This document shows, in pieces, positions 20,512 to 31,737 of a DNA stretch of 32,500 bases. The first letter of the stretch is position 1. Each line of letters starts with the position of its first letter. A model generated the notes under the pieces. It ran no database searches, was not told where the DNA came from, and saw only the letters and a program-made list of their open reading frames with translations. Source of the stretch: Cryptococcus deneoformans JEC21 (Eukaryota; Basidiomycota; Tremellomycetes; Tremellales; Cryptococcaceae); contig NC_006679.1 of assembly GCF_000091045.1 (NCBI RefSeq), forward strand, positions 403,281 through 435,780, in the 5' to 3' direction. Both the position numbers and the translations under genes were made by a program.

Positions 20512-20950
20512 CGTATTTTAGTGGTTTGCTCACCCGCCGGTAATTGAGTGTGTTCTACATCATGGCCAATGGCGGATGGTAGGCAATAAAGTCCCTTCAT
20601 GAGTTCGTCAGCAGACATCCCAAGTGATCTTGACCTTACAGAGGTTATGTGGGTTGTGGCTGGCCCATCCTCCTGCGACCTGGCTAGAGCCTTTCATTAT
20701 TGCCTCCCCCTTCCTTCCGCTTTCTTGCACTCTGTGCTCCGCTCGATGAAATTAGACCTTCTCTAAGGAATTTCTTCTATCCACGCATCCCAAAAGGTAA
20801 ATGAGTGCCCGAAATCAACAGCAGAATATTGACTTCAACCTTTCCAAGAAGAATCAGGTCATGCACCAGGCTCCTTCCTTCAGACTTAGGACTTATCTAC
20901 AGCAAGCTTCATAAAATGGTCAACGATATAAGCCCTCCCACCCTTTAATC

Positions 20951-20994
20951 TCTAACAGAATACTTGGCTATCTAACAGAATACTTGGCTATCTA
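20951..20994. repeat. Tandem duplication of a 20-bp unit
   Basis: TCTAACAGAATACTTGGCTA occurs twice head to tail (20951-20970, 20971-20990), with four bases of a third copy. Identical copies imply a recent duplication. Confidence 0.85.
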
Positions 20995-21335
20995 AGTCCA
21001 ATCCACCCTGCTGTGACTCGCCCTGTCAGTAAGTCAAGTTCATGAATGGGAAATCTAAATTGCCACAATCCCAAAAACTGTCGAAAGCCGATCGAAATCT
21101 ACTTAAAGCGCCACGCTTTCACAAACCCCTCTAAACGAGCTACCAATCCATGGTTTTCTGTCAGATGGCGTGTAAACACTCCACATAACCAACTGAGCGA
21201 GTTCTGATATTGACACAAAAGAAGGAATCTGCCGCTGGAAGTCCTCTTTGCAAGAAAGTGATCAAAGTAAGCTCCGTGAGTAAAGCCCGGCTGGTCCCTA
21301 TTCTATTAGTCGGGCATATATGCATTGTTTTCCAT

Positions 21336-23010
21336 CTACTGCTTGTCAATACTATAGTTCACTCTTCTCAACCCCATAGCTAACAAGAAGAGACCCCCGA
21401 CCACGGACGCCACAGTCAGAGGCTTTTGCATCAAAGCCGAGAAGGGGTAAGAATATGTGACCTGAAAAAAAAAAGGTTAACGCCGGCCGGCATGTTTTTT
21501 ATTATTTTAAAAACCTACATAAACAGTCTTGGCATGATCTTCAGTGCATCGCGCCTTTCTGAGGGTGACGGCGTATCGACCGGTGGTGTCGAGATACGTC
21601 TTGTGGATTGAGTGTTCAATGCTGTCAACTGCGAAAGGAGTGTAAACCTCGACGTCCCTAAAACGCATCGTCAGGTCAAGATCACGATTTTTACGGCTTC
21701 CAAGCCGGGGGCCCAACTTACTTGGCTCCTTCGGGCAAAATGATCTTCAATTCGGCATCGTCAACGACAACGTCCTTGATACCTGTCATGAACGGCACAG
21801 CCAGGACATTTTTCCCATTGGCCTGATCGCTCTTGAGGACATCCTCAAGAGGCATATCATACCCAACTACAAAGCTATAGTTCCACCCACCCAACAGAGG
21901 ATACCGAGGCCTCAATTCCAAAAGTCCATCTACAGTCTTGGGGCTGGTTCTGGCCTTGGAAGTCTTGACCTTTTGGGTGAGTATGCTACCAGGGCGGAAA
22001 TGAGAAGTGGAGACATTGCCAATGGTATCGTAATAGTAGGCAGAATGGGCGGTAGCAGGAATACGGAGAGGAAGCTCTGTGAGAACCTGGGGCGGGGTAG
22101 ACGCGTGGAATCGGGATTGCTGATGGGCAAGCCGAGAGAAATGACCCTTAAGCCTGTATAGATGTTACCTCCTAATTTTTGTCCAGAGACAATTGATGGA
22201 CATACCTGGGCCCAGCATTCACCAATGACATCTCATCTTGAATGTTCAAGTTGGCACCCCAGTGGCTCACTTCAGCGCTACGCTTCAAACTTTTAAGACC
22301 AATCACAGGTTGCTTGCTCTCATAATGCACCGAAAGAGGCTGTTGCTCAAACTCATGTTTATTAAGAGTGGCAGGAAGAGAGTGGAAGGGTCCAAGAGTA
22401 AGGGATGAGCCGGCCTTGGTAACGGTCGAGTCGTGGGTATAGGTGTCGGGAACAGACGTGTGAGAGAGGATGATGTGAGGAGCGCGGTACTTTACACGCT
22501 CGACGTCTGTGGGGTACCAGCTGTCGACATACGTAGAGTTGGTGGTGAAGAGGAGGTACTGCGCTTCCCTCTGGTCGATCTCGGCTGGGAGAGGCTTGCT
22601 CATATGAGTGAGCACGTGTGTGAGGGACAAGGTAGTGGTATCTCCATTCTTCAGGTGGCCAAGGGGAACAGAGACCGTTGGTGGGCTAATCAATTATCCT
22701 TCAGCATCACATTGCGACCCATGTATATATGTGCGCAGCCTTACCTGTCATCAATAATCCTTACGCCCTCTACCGCCTTTCCGCCAATCGCGACCTCCCA
22801 CCAAGCAGGGATCTCATCCCCGTCCCCACTCAAAGCGAGATGGTACTCTCCTGGCTCATCTACCGTTGCCTTGATGTTATATTGTGTTGTGACTTGAGCT
22901 GTCGCGCCTCCGAGCTCGACTGTGCGTGCGATAGCTGTGTTGACGAATGTCTGTGGAGGGGGCGTGATTGCAAGTGCGAGAGGGAGAAGGAGGGCGGTGG
23001 CGAGCAGCAT
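21336..23010 (-). CDS. OST1: Oligosaccharyltransferase subunit OST1 (ribophorin I)
   Basis: Five exons on minus: 22745-23010, 22206-22685, 21722-22153, 21519-21657, 21336-21461; 480 aa (yeast Ost1 476); phases fit. It is an ER-membrane subunit of the complex that transfers the dolichol-linked glycan to Asn in nascent proteins. A cleavable signal peptide opens the protein (MLLATALLLPLALA). The lumenal part has the family sequence RLKGHFSRLAHQQSRF, then YYYDTIGNVSTSHFRPGS, then LRPRYPLLGGWNYSFVVGYD. Exon 5 supplies the single C-terminal membrane span (KPLTVASVVGGLFLLAMGLR) and short basic tail. Intron 4 has an unusual GTAGGT donor and a long T tract before CAG. The start at 23010 is set by the signal peptide. 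Confidence 0.94.
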
Positions 23011-23810
23011 GGCTTGCCGTTTTTGTGGTAGGCTGACGGGATATGCTGGTTAGTTGCGGTACAGGATAGAGCAGTTACAGTGAGTTCGTTGTCGCTGTCC
23101 ACCATCTTCTGCCACGACAGAGCGACGGCGGCCATAACCACGACGGAGAGCTCCGCAGTCAGCCCGGAGCGGAATCAAAAAATCACTGGTATTGTAGTCC
23201 ACGTCATCGCGCCAGAGAGAAGACTGAAGAAAAAAAACTGCAGCTGGTGGTGGCTGCTGCTGCTGCTGCTGATCTTCTTCTTCTTCTTCTTAGCTTTTTC
23301 TTCTTACCACCACCATTCGTTCTTTCCTAATATTCTTTCTGCAAAATCATGATTTTGTTTGTTTCCTTCTTCCTCCAGATATCGCCGACACCCTCAAGTA
23401 CATCATCATACTCTTTAGCTCCACTAATGCACCTCGTCAACTTTCTCGGTCCTTGAGCCGCCACCTCCAGGTTTTCGACATCCTATCCAAGCTCGTTCCC
23501 ACTCCCCCAATCATCCTCTATCCGCTCTCCCCGCATCTCATGTGTACACTGTTCTCGCCCAAACCCAGGGGTCCAGTGATAGGAATGGATGCTATAGTGA
23601 GGAACACTAGTTCGTGCTCAGCTTCCTCCGGGCTTCATTGTCTGGCGTGCTTCTTTTGCGCCTTTTACCTTTTCGTAATAAGTTGCCAGGAAGGGGAATG
23701 CACATTTTTCCATACCGATGAATTCTTTGCTACTGTATTCTATATATAAAAACCTATGGATGCATGTGGTATACGGAATACATAACGATATCGACCTAAT
23801 ATATGGGATT
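23011..23810. other. Intergenic region, OST1 promoter / KHDC4 3' end
   Basis: 800 bp between the OST1 start and the upstream gene's stop, both on minus. It must hold the OST1 promoter and leader. It contains a compound trinucleotide microsatellite (23254-23291). The plus-strand frame at 23453-23749 has no family resemblance. Confidence 0.5.
23254..23291. repeat. Compound (CTG)6-(CTT)6 microsatellite
   Basis: Six CTG units (23254-23271) and, after AT, six CTT units (23274-23291), preceded by TGG repeats. On the transcribed minus strand this is a purine-rich AAG/CAG run about 245-280 bp upstream of the OST1 ATG. Likely length-variable between strains. Confidence 0.85.
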
Positions 23811-25295
23811 TTACGGAGCAACAGCAGGAGTCGCGCTGCCTGCTTGAGGAGTTGCAGAAGCACCAGCCCCTGCCGCATCTGCCGGTTGGCCAGCTTGCTG
23901 ACCGTATTGTTGCGCTTGCCAAGCTTGGACTAGAGGTTACAAATAACGCATTAGCCAATAGAGCAAAACAAGTCGAAGTGTGTGAAAAAGACGTACATTG
24001 AGGGTCATTGACATCGTAGCCATAGGCGGCCCAGTAAGCAGCGTATTGCGCCCAGGCATCAGAGCCTTGAGCAGGTGTACCACCGCCAGCGGCCGGGGTA
24101 GCTCCTGGTTGACTTCCTGGTGTGCCAGTCGCGGTAGCGCCAGTTTGCTTATCACGCATAAATGTCAGCAAATATTATCAACTTGAAGAATAGGAGACGA
24201 TTGGGAAACATACGGCGTAATAGGCAGCGTAAGGGTCTTGACCGGCAGTTTGACCGCCATAAGCGGCGTAGCCACCGTAAGCACCACCCTGAGCGCCTTG
24301 ATTGTGCGCATCACGGGCCTTGGCATGCTCTCCTCGCAAAACTTCAAGAAGGTCTTCGGCAAGAACCTTGGCTCTTTCAACTTGATCCTCAGTAGGAGCA
24401 CTGTACAGAAAAGTTAGCGGACAGCTTGTTGGAGGACGACAAGATACTCACGCGATGTTGATGTGCATCGGCTCGTCAGACTCCCTTCCGGTATCACTCT
24501 CCATGAATCCTGATCCTTGTCCCTTAATCTGAACCCTCGCACCAGTCTCCGCCTGAATATACTTTACAAACATACCCTACAGTCTAAATTAGCGGGCTTT
24601 CCCCTTGAATCCAACTAATTCGCGACTTACACCCGGACCAACAGTCTTTGCCCTGACGTTAAAGTTTCTGAGGCTTTCGAGACCAATATACAACCTCTGC
24701 TCCGGCCACTTTACCCTTCCGTTTGGCATCGCTCCAGATGGAGGTGGCAATCCCAATGCTCTATTCCTAGCCACCAACGTTCGCTCGTCAATCAAGGGAC
24801 CGAGTTCTTGGTTGATAAGATCATTAATCTTGCCGATAGCGGCATCAAGGATGGATTGAGATGTGGCGACCACGTGAAGATAAAGAGGGACTTCTCCAGG
24901 ACGCATTTTTGATCGATCGGGGACCCAAACACCTTTTGTCGTTATAGACGCTCCAGTTTCTTCTTCGATCTGCCAAATTTTATGTCAGATCATGGCAAAG
25001 TTATATCAACGACACCACTTACTTGCTTCTGCGTAGAGCCCTTTGTCAAAACGTATCGATTCCTCAGATCATTGATCTCAATATCCTTCACAAAGTCACC
25101 TTCCTCCTTTTCTTTCTTCATAAGCTCAGTCCCTTGTACACCGGGTCGCAAGGATGCAGCAATCTTGGCGGCGATGGCAGCTGCTCTGGCGGCAGCGTCA
25201 GAGGCGGTGTCGTTGGCGGCGGAAGAACCGACAGGAGGGGCAGGGGAAGAACTGGAGGGGGCATCAGCCCATCGAGAACGTCTTTCGGCATCCAT
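23811..25295 (-). CDS. KHDC4: KH-domain RNA-binding protein, KHDC4/BLOM7-like
   Basis: Six exons on minus: 25023-25295, 24631-24969, 24452-24576, 24214-24400, 23997-24147, 23811-23929; 397 aa; phases fit. KHDC4 binds RNA and works with the Prp19/Cdc5L spliceosome complex in animals; the role here is inferred by homology. An Ala-rich helix (residues 20-50) leads into the family block DIEINDLRNRYVLTKGSTQKQ, then IEEETGASITTKGVW. After EVPLYLHVVATSQ comes a second KH-like unit, RLYIGLESLRNFNVRAKTVG, then GMFVKYIQAETGARVQIKG with its GQGSG loop. An AEDLLEVLRGEH helix follows. The C-terminus is a low-complexity Gly/Ala/Tyr/Gln tail (GGAYGGYAAYGGQ, AWAQYAAYWAAYGYD) suited to weak multivalent contacts. 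The ATG at 25295 opens the frame. Confidence 0.88.
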
Positions 25296-25775
25296 TTTAA
25301 CAGCGGATGTGGAGTGTAGATGTAAATGGGTGAGAGAACGAGATGAAGATGGGAGGAATTGCGATAGAAGCTGCTTCTTCGGTGGTGTGAGATTTGGAGG
25401 AACGGGATCAAATTACAAAAGTGGAGATTGGGACACCCGGCTTGTTTCCTCTTCTGTCCCAGCTCGCACTCGCTGCAGTGTGCGGGTTCGAGGAACTGTA
25501 ATTATGTCTTTTGCATTCACCAACGAAACAATGGTTGGCTCAGATCTAGAGAGTGGCATTCGCGCCCTCTGCCACAATTCCCTCTTTTCATTCACTCCAC
25601 AACCCTTGTACTCCCTTCCTTTCTTTTCCTTCAGCTATATCTTTCCCATGCAACTGTCTCAACTCCATCGAACTCCACTCATCGCCATCTATCCCTCACT
25701 CACTCACTTTCGACTCATGACACCCTACAAACACAACATCTAGAAGAGGAAATCACCATAATTTTTGCGACTTTG

Positions 25776-27622
25776 ATGTCATCACGCCATCCACCTCAAC
25801 CACCCGGAGCATTCCCAGAAGACAGCGAGTTTGAAGATAGTGTGCAAGTTTCCATCTCGGAGAAGGATTCGGAAACGGGCCCTGTAGATCCATCAATGAG
25901 TAGACTGCAAAGCAAGTACAATTATGAGCGATCACTACAGCGCGAGTATCCTTTAAGCTCTTGTTCAACAAGAGTCTGGTTGGAGGAGGACTACTACTAT
26001 GATGGCGGTACAGATGGGGATGAAGAGGATAGGCAATTGGAGTCTGACAAGAGGAAAACGCAAATCACTGACGAAAGCCAGCCTCTTCGAACGAGCAGAA
26101 CAAGTAGAACGTGCTATGATTCACGAACTAGTGGCGGTGGAAATTCCCCCGTCACAATTGAGACCATTCTAGGCGACGGTTCAAGTGCATTTGGGACGGA
26201 GGAATCAGAGGCTTTGAGGAAATCTCCGCCTGGTAGTAAAACCCATCCGCGATATACTCGAATTCAATCCAGGTAGATGCTATCTTTCTCTTCATAGCTG
26301 GCTGCCCTTGAATAGAGCTGACCTCAGTCCACCCGCAAATCACAGTGGACGATTTGCCACGCCCGACCCTCTAAAACAGTATATGAGTGGAGCAATATAT
26401 CTTGATAGTGGAGACGAAGCAGAATTTGCGCACAGCTCAGCATACAACTCTGCGACTACAAGCCGAAGAGGATGGGTTCCCAGCATCTTGCCCAGAAGCA
26501 GAAGCCACAAGCCAGGTTCATTCTCGAGCGAGGAAGAATCTGGTACGGAGACGGGTCCTTTCGTACAATTTGATGTTGAAAATAGTGACGACGAAAGTCC
26601 TTTCCTGCCTCCTTCACGGGTCCAAGACCCATATCCTGTTAGAAGTACCACGATAGAGACAGACGACCCCTCTGCCACCCGCCAGTCTGTATTCAGAAGC
26701 TGGTTAAACAAACTCACTTCCTTCTTATCAAGAAATGCCGCGACTCCTACTCGTCATACTCCCACCATTACTACTACTCCTACTACTACAGTTCCTCCCC
26801 AAACGACTGCCCAAGTACTTCCCGACTTTACCACCACAACCACGACCGCCCCAGTGAGAAAGCCTATCTGGGAGATACTTGATGGCGAAAATGTGAACTT
26901 GACGGAACGGGGTTGGCAATCAGTCATCCAGCGAAGTAAGTGATGAACACAACGTGTTCGTTAGACGTTCATATATGCCTGCACAGTTGCTGAATCGATA
27001 TAGCCATGGGCAGCCGGCACCCTTCTTTACAAAACTCATTTGGCGGTACGAACCACCCAGGACCGAGTTTCTACCCTAATTTTTCGCAAAATCAACCTCC
27101 TTGGGACGCAACGAATCCTTCCCAGTTCAGTCAAAGGTAAGTCGAATTCTGAAATGTAGGAGAGAAAAACGTATTATACTAATAATGTGGTATATCAGGG
27201 ACCAACCTACTATGGAAAACCTGATTAGGTATCACATGATGATGCAAATGCGTCAAGACGATGGGGATTATGAAACGGAAGATGGTCTAGGGTTTAGGTC
27301 GGGTATGCGATACGTCCCGAGCTCAGTTTTTACTCACCCTTCCGTCGCTAGTAATGGGTTGGGAGGTAGTAGAAGGATCGTCCGCTTACCAGATGGACGA
27401 TATGGTCCATCAGCCTTTGGTCAATTTACTGAATCGAGTCAGGTACAGCCAACTTTCATGCACAACGCAGCTCAGCAGCCTAACAATACTTTCTGACAAA
27501 CTAGTTAGCCAGGAGGGATGGATCCAAATAGATTGGCATTCCTCAGATATCTCGCAAGTCAGGCTCAAGGAACAGGCAGGGGTCGATCAACCCATACTTT
27601 TAGATTGCCTGTCGTCTTCTAA
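25776..27622 (+). CDS. Orphan acidic, Ser/Thr-rich protein
   Basis: Five exons: 25776-26272, 26328-26935, 27004-27136, 27199-27442, 27509-27622; about 531 aa; phases fit. I do not recognise it. It begins MSSRHPPQPPGAF and is largely polar, with acidic and Ser-rich stretches, an Asp/Tyr patch (EEDYYYDGG), and a Thr/Pro-rich run near residues 310-350 (TPTITTTPTTT). The last third is more ordered: a Met-rich segment (NLIRYHMMMQMRQDD), then RRIVRLPDGRYGPSAFGQF, and the C-terminus NRLAFLRYLASQAQ. No membrane span is evident. The acceptor of intron 1 is uncertain: AG at 26315 and AG at 26327 both keep frame, and I chose the latter (55-nt intron). The frame stays open upstream of 25776, but that ATG is the first in it. 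It shares a 480-bp divergent promoter with the KH gene. A split into two genes at the ATG 27005 is possible but less likely. Confidence 0.65.
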
Positions 27623-28353
27623 TGATTCAACGTGGTACTGAAGATGTTGATTAATAGTCATGAAATCTGCTTTCCTTCGTATAGCTGCAGTTACCACGCG
27701 ATGCATCACCCCGTGTTGCCTTACTCAACAGTAACATACAGGCTGGTGTGCGCAGCTGAACATTGATACTGATGAAAATGTCATGTTCTATTTCGTGGAA
27801 GAAAACTCTAATAACAAGTAGAATAACCAGAACAACACCAACAGGGATAGTTGAACGCCCCTATATGTTTAGTGTTGTTTGTTCACGTTGTAAATGATGC
27901 CTTCCAAGGCTAGTCATTCCCAACATCCTAGCAAGAACTACGCTAGGATTCGATGTCATATTACGTCTTAACGATTAGCAATAATAGTTAGCGAAGTGAA
28001 AAGATCAAATTTTCACAGAGGACTTCCACCCGCATTCGTTCTACTATCTGACAGCTTATTCCGTCGTGAAAGGAGATACAAGTTGACCGCTTCCAAAAGG
28101 TCAACGGAATGTTGAGTCCCTCCATTTATCGACCTATCGTTTTCGCTGACATCCTTTTTCAATGACTTTCTTTATACCGCAATTGCAGGTCCCAAATTAT
28201 GTTATACATGAGCTCAAACCATCCACCCATGTCTCTTCTTGCACATTTTTTCTCGCCCTCATACAAAGTCCCGTCATCACCTCAACAACCTATATCACAA
28301 TCTAACCTCCACACAGTTATTTGGACGTTGACGGTCATTAGCTTGCGAAGCAA
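27623..28353. other. Intergenic stretch after the 531-aa orphan
   Basis: About 730 bp with stops in all frames and no recognisable protein or RNA. It probably contains the 3' end of the preceding gene. Confidence 0.45.
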
Positions 28354-29672
28354 ATGCCGTCTTTTGAATTATCAAGGCAGTTAACGGGCTACAATGGGCA
28401 GACAGGGCTTATACCTTCTCTCAGTCCACAACCCAACAGTAGCACATTCGTGACACTTCCAATACTCTCATTCAATGACTGTTCCAACTCCTATCAGAAC
28501 CCTAACGGCCATCGTCCCAGCCCCTATGCGTCGAGTATGATCAGCCTCCAGAAGATAACAGCACATCGATTCAATCCGACTTGACTTACGGATCAGCCGA
28601 TACGTACTGGCATTAGGACGACCCAATCACACCCAACATCAGTCAACTGAATCTCAGCGTTACAAAGAGACCAAACAACCCTTGGGATAACGCCAACTAG
28701 ACGTCTCCCTTGACTTGAGCAACGATGATTGACGAAGAATGCAGTGATACTTATTAGAATACACCATCACCAATTAGAACAGCTTACCTAGTACAACAAT
28801 CGTTGCCAAGGGGCGTTGATGTACACCGAGGGGGGGGGGGGAATCCATCCCGATACTGCCGCGTCTGATCAGACTGCTAGTACCAGCGGCTCGACTTATA
28901 GCAAACTTAGGATCCTCCTCAGTCTGACCGCTTTAGCGCCTAAGCAAAAAGGGCAGAAGCGAGGATGGGAAAGCAGCGAGGAAAGATTGGTTGAATTTTT
29001 TGTTGGTCCCGCGATGAAAGTCGGTGGCGGTAGGTCTGCGGAATAGCTTCCAACAACCGAGGAAAAACAATCAGGGTGGAATCAATGACAACGAAAGCAG
29101 CCATTAAACACAGCAATATCCATCTTCCTAGGCTTTACAAACTTTCTTCTTGGTCAGGCGAGTCTTCGTATCGAATTCGAGCCAGGAGGGCAAATCCAAA
29201 AAGTCTCCAAGCCTTCATTCGCTCGTATCGTGGATCTGTAATCGTAAGATTCACAGGCATCAGACATCTCCGAGGGCCCTTCCAATACATTCATTTCCAA
29301 CGACAGCAGCACATTTGAACCCATCTAGGCCGTCCACTGGTGGCGGAGGTTTATTATCGCCCCATCCCACTTAGAGCATTATACTGGCAGTCAAAACGGG
29401 CCACGCTATCGATGAAGATCGATTTGACAGTAAAGGTCGGATCAGTGATCAGTTGGCAAAAAGACTTTCCCATCGAATCCGACTCGACTACCCTTCGATC
29501 GATTGATTTTGGCCCCGAGAATTGGTTCACCGATGATACGGAGCATTATCTCACTGAAACGGCGATTTCTACAGTAGAGATATTGTCGAATCCTGAACTG
29601 AGCAGTTTTGATAGGATCCTCATACTGGAAGAAAAGAACATGTTCCAATTTGGCGATTGTTGCTCTATATAA
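28354..29672 (+). pseudogene. Possible decayed or unresolved gene, fragments in several frames
   Basis: Protein-like pieces follow one another on the plus strand but change frame and meet stops. They are: 28354-28584 (MPSFELSRQLTGYN...); 28506-28699, broken by a TAG at 28615 (YDQPPEDNSTSIQSDLTYG before it, DDPITPNISQLNLSVTK after it); 28819-29046 (SDQTASTSGSTYSKL...); about 29100-29325, with stops (ASLRIEFEPGGQIQKVSK, SDISEGPSNTFISND); and 29328-29672 (VAEVYYRPIPLRALYWQSK...). One spliced reading is possible for the end: 29085-29243 joined in phase to 29328-29672 through an 84-nt GTAAGA..TAG intron gives 167 aa. I cannot recognise any family. It is either a relic or a fast-evolving gene whose introns I could not place. 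Confidence 0.3.
28830..28841. repeat. Run of 12 G
   Basis: Twelve consecutive G residues inside a short open frame of the possible relic. Such runs slip easily, in replication and in sequencing, so any frame crossing this point is unsafe. Confidence 0.9.
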
Positions 29673-29844
29673 AGACAAACAGTCTTACGTAATTATATTA
29701 TCGGCTGTGACCCGCCTGTGAGTAGTTTACATCGGGTGACTCACTACAGTACTGTGTGGCCGGCCGCCGGGCGGACCTCTGTTGATGTCTTGTTCCTGCA
29801 ATGTTCGTTCTTGACTTACTTTCACTGTCAAAGCTGCATCCAGT

Positions 29845-30768
29845 ATGCCCCCACGGACATTCACTCCTTCTGTACTCACCAGTATATCCAGAGCACTCAA
29901 ACCTCCCAGCTTGCCTCCTATCATTCCACCTCATACTCAAACCACCGCCAGTAATCGACCACCTACTGATGCAGCCGTCCTGATCCCACTCATGAACATC
30001 AATTCAGAACCTCATATACTTATGGAGCTACGGGCGAGTAGTATGAGAGTACATGCTGGTGAAGCGAGGTGAGGTAGTACCCTAGGATCGGGGTGCATTA
30101 CGACAATCCCAAGCATATCGGAGCCTCGCTGACATAGGATATACTGGGATAGTTTTCCTGGTGGTAAAGCAGATGATGTGAGCTGCAATCCATCTTTCTA
30201 GGAAGCCAGTTAATCTCGGTCACAGACAGACAGAGACCTTGTACATACTGCCTTGAGAGAGGCCCATGAAGAATTGGCTTTACCGCCTTCTAGTGTTGAA
30301 ATCCTCGGTATGTTAGATCCGGAATACAGCCTTGGTAATCGTTCTCGGGTTTGGCCTTTCGTGGTCGGTTCATTCTTAACTTAATTCGCTTGTCGAATCA
30401 AACTAATATATATGCAGGGTTTCATTCACTCGGCACCACCGCCATTTTCCAACGCGGTGTCCTCCCTGTCGTCACTTCCACTATCCTCCCTAATACTGTC
30501 ATCTGCTGAGGTTTCTGCCATCTTACCCCTTCCTCTCTCAGCGCTATCTGATCCCAGACGCCGCTCCATACATCTCTTTCGTCTGAACAGGTTCCGACCA
30601 TATTACAAGATAAGGGCAGATGATCTCGTGATACCTCTGCCGGGCAGTAAGGTTGATATACCAGAACATTTGGAAATATGGGGATTGAGCGGTTGGTTAT
30701 TGAATAAGTTTGCGGAGAAAGTTGGATGGTTGGATACGCCGGAAATTGAAAAATCTCCTGAGGACTAG
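29845..30768 (+). CDS. PCD1: Nudix hydrolase, CoA diphosphatase type (PCD1/NUDT7-like)
   Basis: Four exons: 29845-30068, 30153-30177, 30226-30363, 30418-30768; 245 aa; phases fit. Peroxisomal enzymes of this group cut CoA or oxidised CoA to acyl-phosphopantetheine plus 3',5'-ADP. The CoA-type entry motif is spread over exons 1-2 (MELRASSMRVHAGEA then SFPGGK). It runs into the Nudix box GGKADDTDRDLVHTALREAH, then EELAL, with the catalytic REAHEEL helix. After it come ILGMLDPEYSLGNRSRVWPFVGFI and the late block EIWGLSGWLLNKFAEKVGW seen in this subgroup. Exon 2 is a 25-nt micro-exon; I chose its acceptor at 30152 because a CTGAC branch site sits about 20 nt before it and the entry motif is restored. 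An acceptor 15 nt earlier also keeps frame. The donor of intron 3 (GTCGGT) is weak. Confidence 0.85.
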
Positions 30769-31737
30769 GGTATGAAAATGGGGGCGAGGTATTAGATGAA
30801 GGGGCATGGTGGATGCCTTCAATATAAGGGGAAATGTGATTGAAATAATGATCAACAGACAAATATTCACAATTATAATGACATTAAATAACCCGCAATA
30901 TAACATTAGTACATCCGCACAAAGGTATAAGCATAAGGCTATTAAGAAAAGATGGCCAGTTAAGGAAACGTCATTGAGAATTGTATCAGAATCGCAGCGG
31001 TAAATGTAAACAGGAGTGGCCTGTGGTGGGCTGCTGTTTGCAAGCATGTTTCGTTGCAATCAAGTGATTGGCTCACACTCATATAATAAATGACTATGAA
31101 GAGACTTGACAAATACGAGTCCCGAATCATTGCTTGTCGCTCCGGTTGGTCCTTGCTTGCCTTTTGTTTAATTTTCTATGGACCCCTAAGATGTATGGTC
31201 AGTCGGATAACTTAGATTATAACAGTACGGGCTTACTTTCTCCTCAGTCAACGCGGTACTCCAAGGACTGGAGACAGATCCTTTGGTCCGCTCATCATTT
31301 TCCCGTCCCCATTCCTTTTCGTGGCTCTTTAATCGCTTCCCTCAGATATACTCAGCCGAGAGCCACCCAATAGTCCGTATTGTACAAATGACATTCTTCC
31401 AAGGGGTGAAGAGTCTTCTAGATTTGGAGAGCATCAGGCGTTACAACAATGTCATAAATATCCTCGTCAAAGGCATTGAGGCCGTTAGAGCTACCTGTAC
31501 CGGCACACGTGTTTAGAGACTGCACGTTCGACGTTCCATTGTATTGTGCAGGATATTGATTGCAGGGGGCAGGTAGCAGCTACTCAATATCAGCGAAGAA
31601 GAAATATGTGGTTGAGAGTACTTGAAAGAGTATGTCGATCATATTATTTTAGTCTACGTGATACCCGACTTCAACGAGGAAAAGTGGAGTCCCCGACGAA
31701 GTCCCAAGAACTTGAACAGATCCGACGCGGGGGACTT

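Larger units (their letters stand above)
19999..21335. other. Gene-free stretch upstream of MFS gene
   Basis: About 1.3 kb between the MFS start and the OST1 stop. It should hold the MFS promoter and the OST1 3' end. Open frames are short and unconvincing on both strands. It has a 10-bp inverted repeat at 20478-20511 and two tandem 20-bp copies at 20951-20990. Confidence 0.5.

Noticed and set aside
24982..25743. 253-codon plus-strand frame
   Set aside because: Antisense to the first KHDC4 exons and then the divergent promoter. No family resemblance, and the composition mirrors the Ala/Ser-rich KH gene.
25428..25775. 5' extension of the 531-aa orphan
   Set aside because: The frame stays open, but there is no ATG in it before 25776. 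The sequence is pyrimidine-rich leader and promoter.
30697..31059. 120-codon minus-strand frame rich in Ile, Leu and Val
   Set aside because: It lies in AT-rich sequence after the Nudix stop, overlaps that gene's coding end, and looks hydrophobic only through base composition.
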